Shown here: piece by piece, positions 34,842 to 47,254 of the stretch
Layout of the letters: every line of letters begins with the position of its first letter
Position numbering within the stretch: position 1 is the first letter of the stretch
Source of the DNA: Rusavskia elegans
Taxonomy: Eukaryota; Ascomycota; Lecanoromycetes; Teloschistales; Teloschistaceae
Direction of reading: 5' to 3'
DNA length: 64,000 nucleotides
Assembly (NCBI GenBank): GCA_011316305.1
Contig: SAUG01000074.1
Location: 1 to 64,000 of the forward strand
Notes under the pieces: model-generated
Seen by the model: the letters and a program-made list of their open reading frames with translations, nothing else
Database searches by the model: none
What the model was told of the DNA's origin: nothing
Made by a program: the position numbers and the translations under genes

Positions 34842-34883
34842 TACTATAACTATAGTAAATTCGGCTATTTTATAAAAGAGTAT
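34842..34883 (+). other. RIP-destroyed CCHC zinc knuckle of gag
   Basis: The 14 codons read YYNYSKFGYFIKEY. The spacing matches C-x2-C-x4-H-x4-C, with all three Cys and the His replaced by Tyr. Each change is a TGY-to-TAY or CAY-to-TAY transition, the kind RIP makes. Confidence 0.8.
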
Positions 34884-36449
34884 TAATTAAATAAAGTATA
34901 GTAATAATAGTTTAACGCTACGCTAAAAAAATCTAAAAACTAGTAAAAAATTATTTTAGAAGATAATAATAGTAGTTCTAAATTCTAGGAAGCTAGTTCG
35001 GACGAAGAATTTATATTTATAAAAAACGATAAAGTACTATAGGAAGCTATAACGAATAATACTTCACTATAAATATTAGTAAAATCTACTAGAAGAAAAG
35101 CCGTTTCTAGATAGGAAATTATAATAGTAGAGGACGTTAGACTAATATATCTTTAAATTCTTTATAATAAAAAACTAGTAAAAAAAAGGTTTATAGTAAT
35201 CTATAAAGAATTTAAAAATATTTATAAAATATATATCGATAATAAATAACTATAGAATAACTAGTAGAATTAGAAAGTAAATAATATCGTCGATATATTA
35301 GAAAAGAAACTAGAAAGTAACGTCTTTAAAGATAAAAATATTTCTAAACCGATATTATAGCGGAGAAATATAATAGTAGAAAATTAATATAGACTATTTA
35401 GTTAGATTACCTGCTATAATAATAACTATAAAATCTATAAATTAGAAAAAATAGAAGCCGGATAGTATCTATTAAAACTATATCGACGTATTTCTATAAT
35501 ATCTACTAAAATCGGAAATTATAATATTTATAACTATTCTAGATATATTATCTATAGCAGATATAAATATTAAAAAGAATAGTAAAAAAAAAAAAATCTT
35601 TAATTAGAATCTCTATAGATATATTTCGCAGGTAAACTATAAAGATAGAAAATACGAAAATATTAAAAATAACTCGGGAAAAGTTAAAATCTTATAGTAA
35701 TAGGTATACTACGAGTATATAATTTTATAGCCCGGAAATAGTAACTAAATTTAGCTAGCTACGTACGTATATTGAAGATTAAAATAATTATTAAAACTAA
35801 TAATAGACTATAGAAAGTTAAAATATTTATTAATTTAGGCGCGATCGGAAATTTTATATTAGAAGATTTTGCTATAAAAAAAGAGTTCCTTCGGACTAAA
35901 AAAGAAAATCTATATAATCTAATAATTATCGATAGAAATAAAATACTAAATAGAAATAGAAAAGTTATAGAAAAAATAATACCGCTCTAAATAATAATTA
36001 ATTAGTAGTAAAAAAAACTTTAGTTTAACGTTATTTAGATAGCTAACTACAATATTATATTTAAAATACTTTAGTTAAAAGATTATAATCTAGTAATAGA
36101 ATAGGAAAAAAGAGTATTTAGCTTTAAATAATACTCCTATATAGAGAGTATCTAGTTTATACCGAAGCAGTAATTTCGGATAGATAAAAAATAGAATATA
36201 AAGCGCGAACTTATAATTTCGAAAAAAGATAACTAAAAACTATTTAGGTCCGATTTATTAGATACCGGTAAAGATTAGTAAGATTAATAAAATAGAAATA
36301 GAAAAGAAAATTATAAACCTTTTAAGAACTTTATACTATCTAATAAGAAATTAATAGAAAATCTATTAGAAAAGGTTTTAAATAAATATAAAAAATAGAT
36401 AAATTTATTTTAGAAAGAGGTAACTATAAAAGTACTATCTAAATATTAA

Positions 36450-37070
36450 ATATAGAATTACGAAATTAGATTTAAACCAGATAAGTAACCTATATTTAAA
36501 TCTATCTATCTATTATCTACGATAGAGCTCGAAATATTCTATAAATATCTAGACGAAAATATAAAAAAGAGATTTATTAGGAAATTTTAATTACTAGTAG
36601 AATATCCGATCCTTTTTATATCTAAAAAAAATAGAATACTTCGTTTATATATTAATTACCGGAAGCTAAACGATATTATAATTAAAGATCGATATTTACT
36701 ATTAAATATTAGCGAACTCTAAAATAGATTTTCTAGAATAAAATATTTTATAAAACTCGACTTTCGAAAAGTATATAACCTTATATAAATAAAAGCCGGA
36801 AAAAAATAGAAAATAGCTTTCCGAATATAGTATAATTATTATAAATATATAATAATACTATTTAGATCTACGAATATTCCGGTAATCTATTAAAATATAA
36901 TTAATAACGTATTTAGAAAATATCTTAATATATTTATTATTACCTACTTCGATAATATTCTGGTTTTTTTTAATTATTTAAAAAATATAAATAATATATT
37001 AGTAAAGTTTTTAAATATCTAGAAAGAAAAGATTTACGCCTTAAACTAAAAAAGTATAAATTCTATAAAA
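36450..37070 (+). pseudogene. reverse transcriptase domain remnant of gypsy element 1
   Basis: Readable RT landmarks with interspersed stops: PILFISKKN, LRLYINYRKLND, IKDRYLLL, YFIKLDFRK and the catalytic box YFDN (36945-36956), where YxDD is expected. The second Asp has become Asn. Confidence 0.85.
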
Positions 37071-37859
37071 AAAAATTAACTTTTTAAAATTTATTATAGG
37101 GCGAAATAGACTATATATCGATTCTAATAAACTAAAAGCTATTATAGAATAAAAAATACTAATAAATATTAAAAAAATCTAAAGTTTTTTCAGATTTATA
37201 AACTATAATCGAAAGTTTATAAAAAACTATTTTAAAAGAACTCTCGTTCTAATAGCTTTAATAAAAGATACTATCGAATAGAATTAGAAAAAAAGAAAAT
37301 AATAAATATTCGAAGATCTTAAAAAAGAATATATAAAAGACCTAGTATTTAAAATATTCGATTTAAAAAAACTATTATAAATAGAAACGGATTCGTTAAA
37401 TCTAGTTATAGATATATATTTCCTATAATAATATAATAGTAAATAGTACCCGGTAGTATATATATCTAGAAAATTATCGCTAGTAAAATAGAATTATAAT
37501 ATCTATAATAAAAAACTACTAGCTATAGTAGCTATACTAGAATTATAGAAAGTATACGCCGAATAATTACTAGAATTAATAATTTTTATAGACTATAAAA
37601 ATCTTTTATATTTTAAAATAATAAAGTAATTTAATAGAAAATAAATACGATAGTCTAAACTTTTCGGATAGTATAAGTTTAAAATATACTATATCCTAGA
37701 GAAAGAAAATAGAAAAATAGATATTTTAAATCAAAGAAGTAATTATATAAAAATAAAAGAGGTTTTTAATAATAATATTTTAAAAATTAATAGAAATAGA
37801 TTACTATTAGTAATTTAGTACGAAATAAATATAATACTATATATATTCCGAAACGACTA

Positions 37860-38994
37860 AAAATAGTTTTCTATTAAAAAAAAACTATAAATATTAAATA
37901 ATAAAATCGACGAAGTAATTAAAGAATACTATAATAAAATACTATAAAGATATCTAGATATAATAAAGATAATATAATTTTTATAATAGTATTACTAGTT
38001 TTCTAATATAAAATAATATATCGAAATATATATTAAAATATATTTTACTTATTAATAAAATAAATATAGTATATATACTCGTTATAAAAAGATCCAGTAT
38101 TAGAAACTACCGGATTTACTATAGAAGAAAATTATATTAGACTTTATTATTAAGTTCTCGAAATTAAAAGACCCGATAATAAATATAGAATATAATTTAA
38201 TATTTAATATAATAGATAGATTTACGAAATATATTTATATAATTCTATTAAAAGAGAATTTTATAATAGAATAACTTAGTTTTATTATCTTTAATCGATT
38301 ATTTCGGTACTACGGACTGCTAGAAGTATTAATAAATAATAGAAATAAACTTTTTACTTTAAACTATTAGAAAATCCTTATTCCTCTATTTAGTATTAAA
38401 TTAAAAATATTAATAGCTTTCTATCGGATAATAGATAGATAGATAGAATATATTAACTAGACGTTTAAATAATATCTAAAGTATTATATTAACGACGGTT
38501 AAAAAAATTAGGTTTTACTTTAATTAATAGTATAGTTAGTATTTAACGCGAGAAAATCTAATACGATAAAAGAAATACTATTCTACGCCGATAATAGAAA
38601 GAAACCGAATATATATAGATAATCGCTACTATATAAATTAGTAGAATTAGTAATCTAAAAAGTCGAAATCTAGAAAAAAATCTATAGAAATATTTTAAAG
38701 ATATAGAAATATTCGGGTAAATACTATAATAAAAAGCGAAAAATAATATCTTAACTAAAAAAGAGAGATAAGATATACCTTTTTATAAAAAATCTAAAAA
38801 TAAAGATTCTAAATAAAAAATTTAACTATATTAAAGTCGGACTATTTTTAATTAGAGAGATTAAAAGATTCTAGAACTTCGAATTTAATCTATCTAGAGA
38901 CGTTAAAATATACTTAGTATTCTATATATCTTTTTTAAAACTAGCCGATCCCGGAACGCTAGTATAATAGATATTTAACTTCGAAATATAAGAG
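37860..38994 (+). pseudogene. integrase domain remnant of gypsy element 1, 5' side of the hAT insertion
   Basis: The integrase core is visible near 38150-38350 (FSKLKDPIINIEYN, IDRFTKYIY, RYYGLLEVLINNRNKLFT). The DVKIYLVFYISFLKLADPG stretch before 38970 corresponds to the usual link before the chromodomain. The reading then stops at the hAT terminus and resumes after 44365. Confidence 0.8.
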
Positions 38995-40199
38995 TAGACT
39001 GGCCGTCGGGTCGGGTTTTTCTATAGTTCGACCCGATTCGAACCCGGGTCGGGGTCGGGTATCCAGGTTTAACCCGCTAAAATACTAAAATCGCGAATAA
39101 AAATATAACTTTAATATTAAATTTTAATTTTCCTTCTATATTATACTACCTATAAATCCTATTTTTTTCTAATACTATACTAAAGACTTTAGATAGTTCT
39201 AATATTAATATATACTATTTATTATAGTCTATTAAATAATTAATCCTATTTATATTATTATTTAATATCTATATATCTATATTACCCTTCTATATTACTA
39301 TTATAGAAACGTAATATAAAATATCTAATATAAATATTAATTTTCGCCTTTTTATTTTCTAAATCGATACGGCTAGCGAAGGCCTTTCTATTAGGTTTCT
39401 ATTAAATAATATCTATCTTAGTTAATCTATAAATTAGTTTCTAAGCCGATTTATAATCGAAACCCCGGCTAAATTTAATCGTTTATATAGAAAGTAATAA
39501 TAGATTATTAAAGATATAGTAGATAAAATTCGAGCTAACTATCTAAAACTAGTATTTCGGGATAATAATAAATTTATTTAATAGAATATAGATTACTATT
39601 AAGATTTCTAATAATAGTAGTCTAGTACTCCTATTACTACAGATATTAAAAATAGAATTTAAAAGAAAATAGCCGATTTTCTATAAGCGAAAAAGGCTTT
39701 AATATAAAAATAGTCGCTTTAATAGAATAAATTCTACTAGATAGCTTTAATAATAGATAGCCTACCTAAAATTATATATAAATACTATTTTAAGGTTTTC
39801 GACTATTTTATAGCCTCTAGTTCTTTAAATATATCTACTATAAAGAAATATCTTTCGACTATTAGTTACTATAGATCTAAGTAATATAACTTCTAGTCTA
39901 TTATTAAAGTAATATTTATCCGTGGAAGTAGTGAATAGTAATATAAAGAGATAATATAAAGTTTATTTATTTAATAATAGAAGAAAAGCTATATTAAGCT
40001 GAATTTTACTTTCGACTAAAACGCCTAGAATAAATACCTATATAAAACTTTCTTGAATCTAAATCTACTAGTCCGAACTATTAAAAACGCGAATTTTAAA
40101 AAACTATTGTAAATACTTTATCTAGACGTATAGCTATTTAAGCGTATATAACTTTTAATAATAATTTTTAATAATTTTAAAACTATCCGCGATAGAATG

Positions 40200-41800
40200 A
40201 AATCTAATTTAAAAACTATAGAATATATCTTATTTATATTAGATACCTGGATAAGTCTATAAAAGGTCGCGTATTTAGAAGTATTCGTATATTAGATTAA
40301 TATATAGTTTTAATTTTAGAAACGTCTATTTAAATTTATATCTCTATCTATAAATTATTCCGGCCGTTTATAGTACTAAAAGCTATTAACGCTTTTAGTG
40401 TTTTTTTAGTTTAAATAGCAGCTTTTAGATATTATTACCGATAATACTAGTTCTAATTTAATATTAAAAAAAAAGTTTAAAAAAACTTTTAGTCGATTTA
40501 ATAGTCGATAGAATTAACTATAAAACTTACTACTTTATCTAGTTTATATAATTAATCTAGTAGCCTAAAATTTTATTAAAGCTATTAGATTATAAATATT
40601 AGACGATAGCTTTATTTATTAGCTAGATAATAAACAAATTATAGCTATCGGTACCGGTTTATCGAATATTATAAAAAAGGTAATATATATAGGTAATATA
40701 AATTGAATAATTTTTATATTAATAGTATTTTTAGATTTATACTATAACTATCTATTCCGGTATTTCCCTTTAATATAAACTTCGCTTTAAAGAATTTTAA
40801 AATAGAGCCGACTCTAATTCCCGTACTAGAAACTTTATTTAAAATATTTATATTTAATAGAATTTAATTTATTTTATAATTTATAAAGTCTATCTACTTC
40901 GTTAAACTATTAACAAATTTCTCGAAAAGAATTCGCAAAACCTATAAATATAAGGGATTACTTTTAATATAAATAAATAATAAGCTCTTTTCTTTATAGA
41001 TTATATATTATAGCCGTTTTATAAAATTACTTTAATAGTTTCGCGAACTATAGGCGTTAGAGTTTATCTAGTATATCGATTTTATAGTACATTTTATAAT
41101 TATTTTACTAAAGTATAGAAAATTATAGAAATTTTAAATCTTTTTTAAAAGGCGATAGTACTAATAGCTTATAAAAAGATTTTTACTAAATTAATTAAAT
41201 ATCATTTTTATACTAAAAATAAAGGAGGACTAATATATAATTTTTTAAAGATTTTTAATTCTATAGTAAAGCTTAGCTTTTATCAAGACTAGAATATCGA
41301 TAAATAGGAAAAAGATATAAAAGAATATTCGGGGTATATAAATAGATATCAGGACGAGTTTAAAGAGTACTTTAATAAATACAATAGAATCTCTATTAAT
41401 CTACTAAATTATAGAGCCCGCTATAGAAGGAAAAATAAGGTAATATATAATAGTAATATATTATAAATATACTAACTAGTTAATAGCCTGCTATAACTAC
41501 TTTAAATAGTTTTTTTTAATAGCTCTAGCGTCTTCGAATATCTATTTTTAAAGTTAATCGATACCTTCGCGCTAATACTACCGAAAATAATCTAAACTAA
41601 ATATTTTAAAAAAATAACGCTTCGAACTTTCTAAAATTAGCGTAGATAGCTCGCGATATTCTTTCCTATTTAATATTTTTAGTCGGAATTAAACGGACTT
41701 TTAGTTTTACTAAAAAAGTTTATTAGTAGAATCGAGTCTAAATAACTTTATAGTATATAGAATAGACGATAATAATTAAATACTACAACTATACTATAGA
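40200..41800 (+). pseudogene. hAT transposase remnant
   Basis: Degenerate coding region interrupted by many TAA/TAG codons. The DTW, TDN and AHxLNL-type motifs occur in the order and spacing of hAT transposases. The C-terminal dimerisation motif could not be identified with confidence. Limits are approximate. Confidence 0.65.
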
Positions 41801-42044
41801 CTTAGATTCCGTTAAAGTATTAGAAGAGCTATAGGATATATTTAATCGGGTAGAAATAGAAAATAGCGCTATATTTCTAGAAAGAAATCTATTTAAAAAA
41901 GCTTTTAAAAGTATATTAGGTAGATTAACCTAGTATACTTTTTACTTAATATCAGTATAGTAATATATATAGGTAATAAATTATTTCTAGATTATTATTT
42001 TTCGATTTATATAATTATTTAAATAGTTTAATATTCCTTTCTAT

Positions 42045-42185
42045 ATCTTTATTTTTATTTTTATCTTTATTTTTATTTTTATTTTTATCTTTATTTTTAT
42101 CTTTATTTTTATCTTTATTTTTATTTTTATCTTTATTTTTATCTTTGTTTTTATTTATATCTTTATCTATATTTTTATCCTCTTC
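42045..42185. repeat. TTTATC/TTTATT hexanucleotide microsatellite
   Basis: About 140 bp of alternating six-base units built from ATCTTT and ATTTTT within the 3' part of the hAT element. It may derive from a charged-residue repeat in the original protein or from slippage after RIP lowered complexity. Confidence 0.85.
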
Positions 42186-44375
42186 TATATCTTTATTCTA
42201 ACTATTAAAATTAATACTTTTAACTAAATTTTTATTATTTCTAAATTTAGTATTATCCCGCGTAGAAGAATACGTTTCTATTACCTAATTTTTTTTATTA
42301 ACTTTAATAATATTATCGCTATTCTTATTTTCTTTTCTATAAATAAATTTAATATATTTATTAACTATATTCCCGCTATAATTAAATTCTTTAGTAAATA
42401 TTATCTATTTTTTTAAGGGGTTTAGAGTTCTAGCGGATTAAAGTTTTTAGAGGCCGATATAATAGATAACTTGTTACTAGATAAAATTAATAACTAGAAT
42501 TATATACTTCGTTAAAATTACTCTATCCGAACTATTAATAGCTATATTAGATTAGAAAAAATATTAGAAATAATTATTTCTATACTAGATAGTTCTATTT
42601 ATATTTAATATATTATTTTAATATATTAATTTATTCTATTCCTACTTTATTTATTTAATAGTTATCGCCTTTTCTATAGCTTCTATAAAAGCTTTAGTAT
42701 ATAAATCGTTCTTATAATATAATATTATATATAGATTAGTATTTAGTATAGTATATATTATCCTATTATATTACTATAGATTTCTTTCTCGACTCTATAA
42801 TCTATTTCCTAATCTCTAGTATTCTATTCTAATAGGGCCCTCGTTTCTATATCTACGTTTTTCTAAAAATCTATTCCTTTAAATTTTTTAAGATATTTAT
42901 ATATTATAATACAGTCTGTATTCTATTTTTTATAGAATTTATATTCGGTATCGGACTACTTTTTACCGCGTTTACGGTTTATAACTAATTTAGATCTTAT
43001 AGATAGTAATTTTATAATTTAGATATAGTAGATAGTATACTAAATAATATGGTAAAGTAATATAATTAATTATTATAAAATTATCTAAAGGCTCTATATA
43101 TTATAATAGTAGAATACGCTAGAAGTTTATAGAAATATATAGGTTTATTTAGAGTTCTAACCTTTTAGCTGTAGTATAGCCGACGATTATCTTTATTTTA
43201 CTTTTAATCTTCTATTCTTTAATAATTAACTACTATAATAAGATATTAATATACTATATACCGTATCGTATTATATTTTACTTTATTATTAGTTTTTTGT
43301 TCTTTTTATTCGTTATAGTATAATATATAGTACGTTCGAATCTAAATAGAGATAATATATTAAAATAATATAATTAATTATATATTAACGCTAAAATTAT
43401 TATAGATAAGAAATTAATTCCGACTTATAGAAATATAGCGAAGACTTAAGGAAATAGAATCGGGAAAAGTAAAAAGAAAAGTAAAAGGAAATTTTATAGT
43501 ACTATAGTACTAATAATATTCTAAAGTATTTAATTTTAAATAGTCTAGCTAATAATCTATTAAAAGAAATATAAATAGAAGCCGAGAACCGTTATATTTC
43601 GAGAAATCTATAGATACTAGAAGGGCTTTAAACCTCTTATTTCTAAAGTACCTTTTACTAGACTATATCGCGAAATCCTTACCGACGTCGCTGCTGTATA
43701 TATAAATAAAAGGATCGATAGAATATAAAGCGTAGTATTAGTAGCTCTATAGAATATAATAGAGGTATATATAGTTACTTTCCTAATAAATAAATATATT
43801 ATTTTACTATATTATTATATAGATCCGACTATACTTATTTTTTATAGATTATTAACTAGCTATAATCTTTATTAAACGTATTACTACCTAGTAGAAAGAC
43901 GTCTAGTTTATTAAAAATTTAATATAGAATCTAGAAATATAGTCCGGAACGTAATAATAGCTAGTTAATAATAAATTCTAAAAGATTAAAAGTTCTAGGA
44001 AAAAGATATATATCTATAGAATTATTTAAAAAAGGATAATACTATTTATATAATACCGGTATATAAACTAATATTTATAGATAACCGTTATATAAACTAG
44101 GATTAAATAGAATATATTATTATTTTATATTATCTATATTTACTTTCGTATTTAACTATCGAATATAATTATAAATCGGATCGAGTCGGGTTTTTAGATC
44201 GGATTTTCGAATTAAAGTCTATAACTCGACCCGAAAATCGGATTAGAATCTATAACCCGACCCGACCGTTTAGCGGGTCGAACCCGGGTCGGGTTACTAA
44301 AACCGGGTCGGGTATCCGACGGTTCGACGGAAACCCGACCCGAACCGGCCAATCTATATAAAAGAAAGATACCTT

Positions 44376-44500
44376 TATAATTAAAAAGATCCTACGATAG
44401 AAAGATTAGAACTATCTAATTAAATAGAAAGGTTACCCTATTTCGAAAAATATCTAGAAATCTAAAAAATACTTGGTAAACTACTAGAAGGCTCTATAAT
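44376..44500 (+). pseudogene. chromodomain remnant of gypsy element 1, 3' side of the hAT insertion
   Basis: After the insertion pol resumes with DTFIIKKIL then YLIK.KGYPISKN, matching the Y-L-V-K-W-K-G-Y-P core of chromodomains at retrotransposon integrase C termini. Such domains direct integration into heterochromatin. Confidence 0.75.
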
Positions 44501-45039
44501 AGTTCTATTAAAAAAAACTAAAAAAATTATTAACTAACCGGAATTACTAGATAGGAGAATCTATTTAAAAGTTATATCGATAAAAAAATTTAGATCTATA
44601 GAAAAAAATAGATCTATAATATTACTTTTATATTCTAGCTTTTCGATATTTTATAATTTACCGTTAACTATAATACGCTGCTCTTCTTTAATATAATTTA
44701 ACTAACGAAATAGACGCTGTTACTTTATATATACTTTATATAATTCTTTCTTTAACTTTTTATTTTTATTTTTAAAATAACGCTAGCGTATAATATCTAA
44801 TAGAACAAGGTTATAAAGATAAATTTATTCTATATAACTAATATACTTCTCGGAACCTTTACTAATATAATAGAGTTTCCCCGACTAGAAATAATTCCGA
44901 TAAGAACGTATAGCTAATATATCGATATCTAATAATAGGACTTTTTTATAACGATTTTCGATTAATAATTTTTTCCTTTTATCTATAAAAAAGAAGAGAT
45001 AATAGTTTTTCGGGACGAAAATCTAAAGAGAAGACCTAA

Positions 45040-45534
45040 TATTATAAGTACAGGCGGTATACTTTCGGAAACGCGGTAGTATTTAGTATAGCGCAGAATT
45101 CCCTATTATATTTCGATAGGCAGAGATATATAGAACGACTTTAATATTAATACTAAAAAATATCTTAGTAGTTTTAGTAAATAAATACTATAAATACCCT
45201 AATCTTAATAGTCTTAGTAAATAAATAATCTAAAAGAAAGCTATTTTAGTTATTTTAGTAAATAAGTAATCTAAAATAAAGTTATCTTAATTATTTTAGT
45301 AAATAAATAATCTAAATAGTAAAAAATCTTATTATCTATATAGATCCCGAACTCGACGTCTTTATAGCTTATATTTAATTTATTAGTTATCGCTATATAC
45401 TATTCTAGTAATAAAACTGATTTATTTTTATATTAATTTAAAGTAATTATCCGTTATACCTCCGTTTACAGATATACCAATAAATTCAACTAATCTAAAA
45501 AAATACCAGAACCCTTCCAGGTAGCTTTATATCA
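45040..45534 (+). repeat. 3' LTR of gypsy element 1
   Basis: 495 bp, ends TTTATATCA (intact CA end), preceded by a purine-rich AAAGAGAAGACC tract. It differs from the 5' LTR mainly by C/T and G/A changes. Confidence 0.9.
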
Positions 45535-45539
45535 ATAAA

Positions 45540-46912
45540 GTAGTTATATAAATATAAAGAAATTCGTATTATATAATAATATAATATTTAATAAACTTTA
45601 AATTTTTTTAAAAAAATTTTAATTTAATTTCTTTATTTTTTCTACTAGTATTACTATTAGATTTGGATATTTATATCTAGATAGATCTATATAACTATAG
45701 ACAGGTAACTAATAATATAGAGTAATTATATAATATCAGTATATTAGGCCGGAACGATATCGGTTATACTATTAGATCTAACCTATTTTTTTAATATTAA
45801 ATATAGCGAGAATAAAATCGCGCGGATAATATATAACTAGATATCTAAATAGAATTCGAAAGAGAAATAGACGGCTACTATTTTTAATATTCTGGATTCC
45901 GGTAATAAAGCGACTAGTATTATAGAAATTATTTTAAATAAAATCTACGAGATTATAGTCCAGTAGTAACTTTAGAAAATCTGCTATAAAATACTCGAAA
46001 AAGCTTTTCTAGCTATTGATTTTCTAAATCTATAGAACTAGCGGAATAATACTTTTAAGATTCGAAATCGTAAAAGTAAAGCTATTAAAACGTTTAAAAT
46101 AAATAAAGACGACGAATTTAATAATATTTTTCTAGATTTTTTTCCGGAAAGATATTTAAATACGGCCGCTAAACTATCTAATATACTAAATCTAAATAAA
46201 CTAGAAACCGTACTACGCCCTATTATATTTAATAGACTTTAAAATAATATTCTAGGAGCGGACGCGATATAGATAACTATTTTCGCTAATTTTATAAAAG
46301 CTAGTAGCTATAATCTAGTTAAATTAGATAATTTCATTATAGAACCGAATTCAATTAGAAAATTTATATAATATACTATTATTAGTAGTAAATTATATAT
46401 TTTTAAATACGAAAGCCGGATTATAATTTTACCGGCGAAAAAATAGAATAGACGAATAAAATATCCTAGGCCTAAACGTTTATTATTAATAAAAGTATAA
46501 AATTACTCCATCGTTCCGGAAGATATTAGAAGTTCTAATCTATCTAATATTAATTCTAATATTTTTCGCAGCGAGTAAAATAATAAAGCTATAGATATAG
46601 AGGATTCTAAAGATATATAAAATCGTTCTACCGATAATAACCGAAATAAAAATTCTAATAGTTTAAATAAATAAAATAAAAAATCTATATATAATATTAA
46701 AAAAAATTCGGTAGAATCCTATTATAAATACTATTAATTCGTCTATTATATCTATAATTAAGTTAATAGACAAATTTTAAAGGCGGTAAATATAGTAGAC
46801 TCTATTCAATAGTTTACGATAATATAATATATAATAGAGTCGGAAATATTCGGCTATATATACTATATATATCTATATTATTTAGCCGATTATATCGGTT
46901 TATATACGAATA
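45540..46912. other. unclassified RIP-degraded sequence between two gypsy elements
   Basis: No terminal repeats or recognisable domains. Some plus-strand frames (about 45860-46500) read for 20-30 codons between stops, so a decayed gene may lie here, but I cannot name it. Confidence 0.35.
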
Positions 46913-47254
46913 TATTATAGAATTACCGGAAAGATCTGGTATTTTCTAAATCGGTTGAATTTATTATTATATCTATAAACGGAAGTATAACGGATAATTA
47001 CTTTAGTTAATATAAAAATAAATCAGTTTAACAGCTAGAATAATATATAGCGATAACTAATAAATTAAATATAAATTATAAAGACGTCGAATATAGAATC
47101 TATATAGATAATAAAATCTTTTATAATTAATATAATTAGTATAATTAGTATATTAAATATAATTAAGTAACTAAATATCTATTTAATAGTAATTAGTAAT
47201 TAGTATAACTAGTCAGCGCTAATTATTAAATAATTTCTAAATATTTAGTATATA
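46913..47254 (-). repeat. 3' LTR of gypsy element 2
   Basis: Aligns over its whole length with 52866-53216. Both share the CTAAATATTTAGTATATAT upper end and a TATTATA lower end comparable to the TGCTATA end of the solo LTR. Confidence 0.75.

Larger units (their letters stand above)
38995..44356 (+). mobile_element. hAT-family DNA transposon nested in gypsy element 1
   Basis: 5362 bp bounded by TAGACTGGCC at the left and its near-inverse GGCCAATCTA at the right. It is flanked by 8-bp duplications TATAAGAG (38987-38994) and TATAAAAG (44357-44364). Eight-base duplications are characteristic of hAT elements. Subterminal DNA is rich in CGGGTCGGG/CCCGACCCG copies that escaped RIP because they lack CA. 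Internally, plus-strand frames with stops show transposase landmarks: ILDTWISL (hAT DTW), IITDNTSSN (TDNASNN) and LVYIINLVA (LAHILNLAAQ) between about 40200 and 40570. The element is inactive through RIP. Confidence 0.88.
33467..45534 (+). mobile_element. Ty3/gypsy chromodomain LTR retrotransposon, interrupted by a hAT element
   Basis: Two 495-bp LTRs bound it, with 5-bp flanks ATAGA (33462-33466) and ATAAA (45535-45539), a target duplication differing by one G/A change. The internal order is gag with a zinc knuckle (34842-34883), protease-like INLGAIGNFI (about 35830), reverse transcriptase (about 36450-37070, YINYRKLND...TYFDNIL), RNase H (about 37290-37720), integrase core (about 37860-38960, INIEYNLIFNIIDRFTKYIY) and a chromodomain (about 44376-44500, YLIK-like ...KGYPISKN). 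A polypurine stretch precedes the 3' LTR. The pol gene is split at 38994 by a nested DNA transposon. Every frame carries stops, so it is dead. Without the insert it is about 6.7 kb, normal for this group. Confidence 0.9.
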
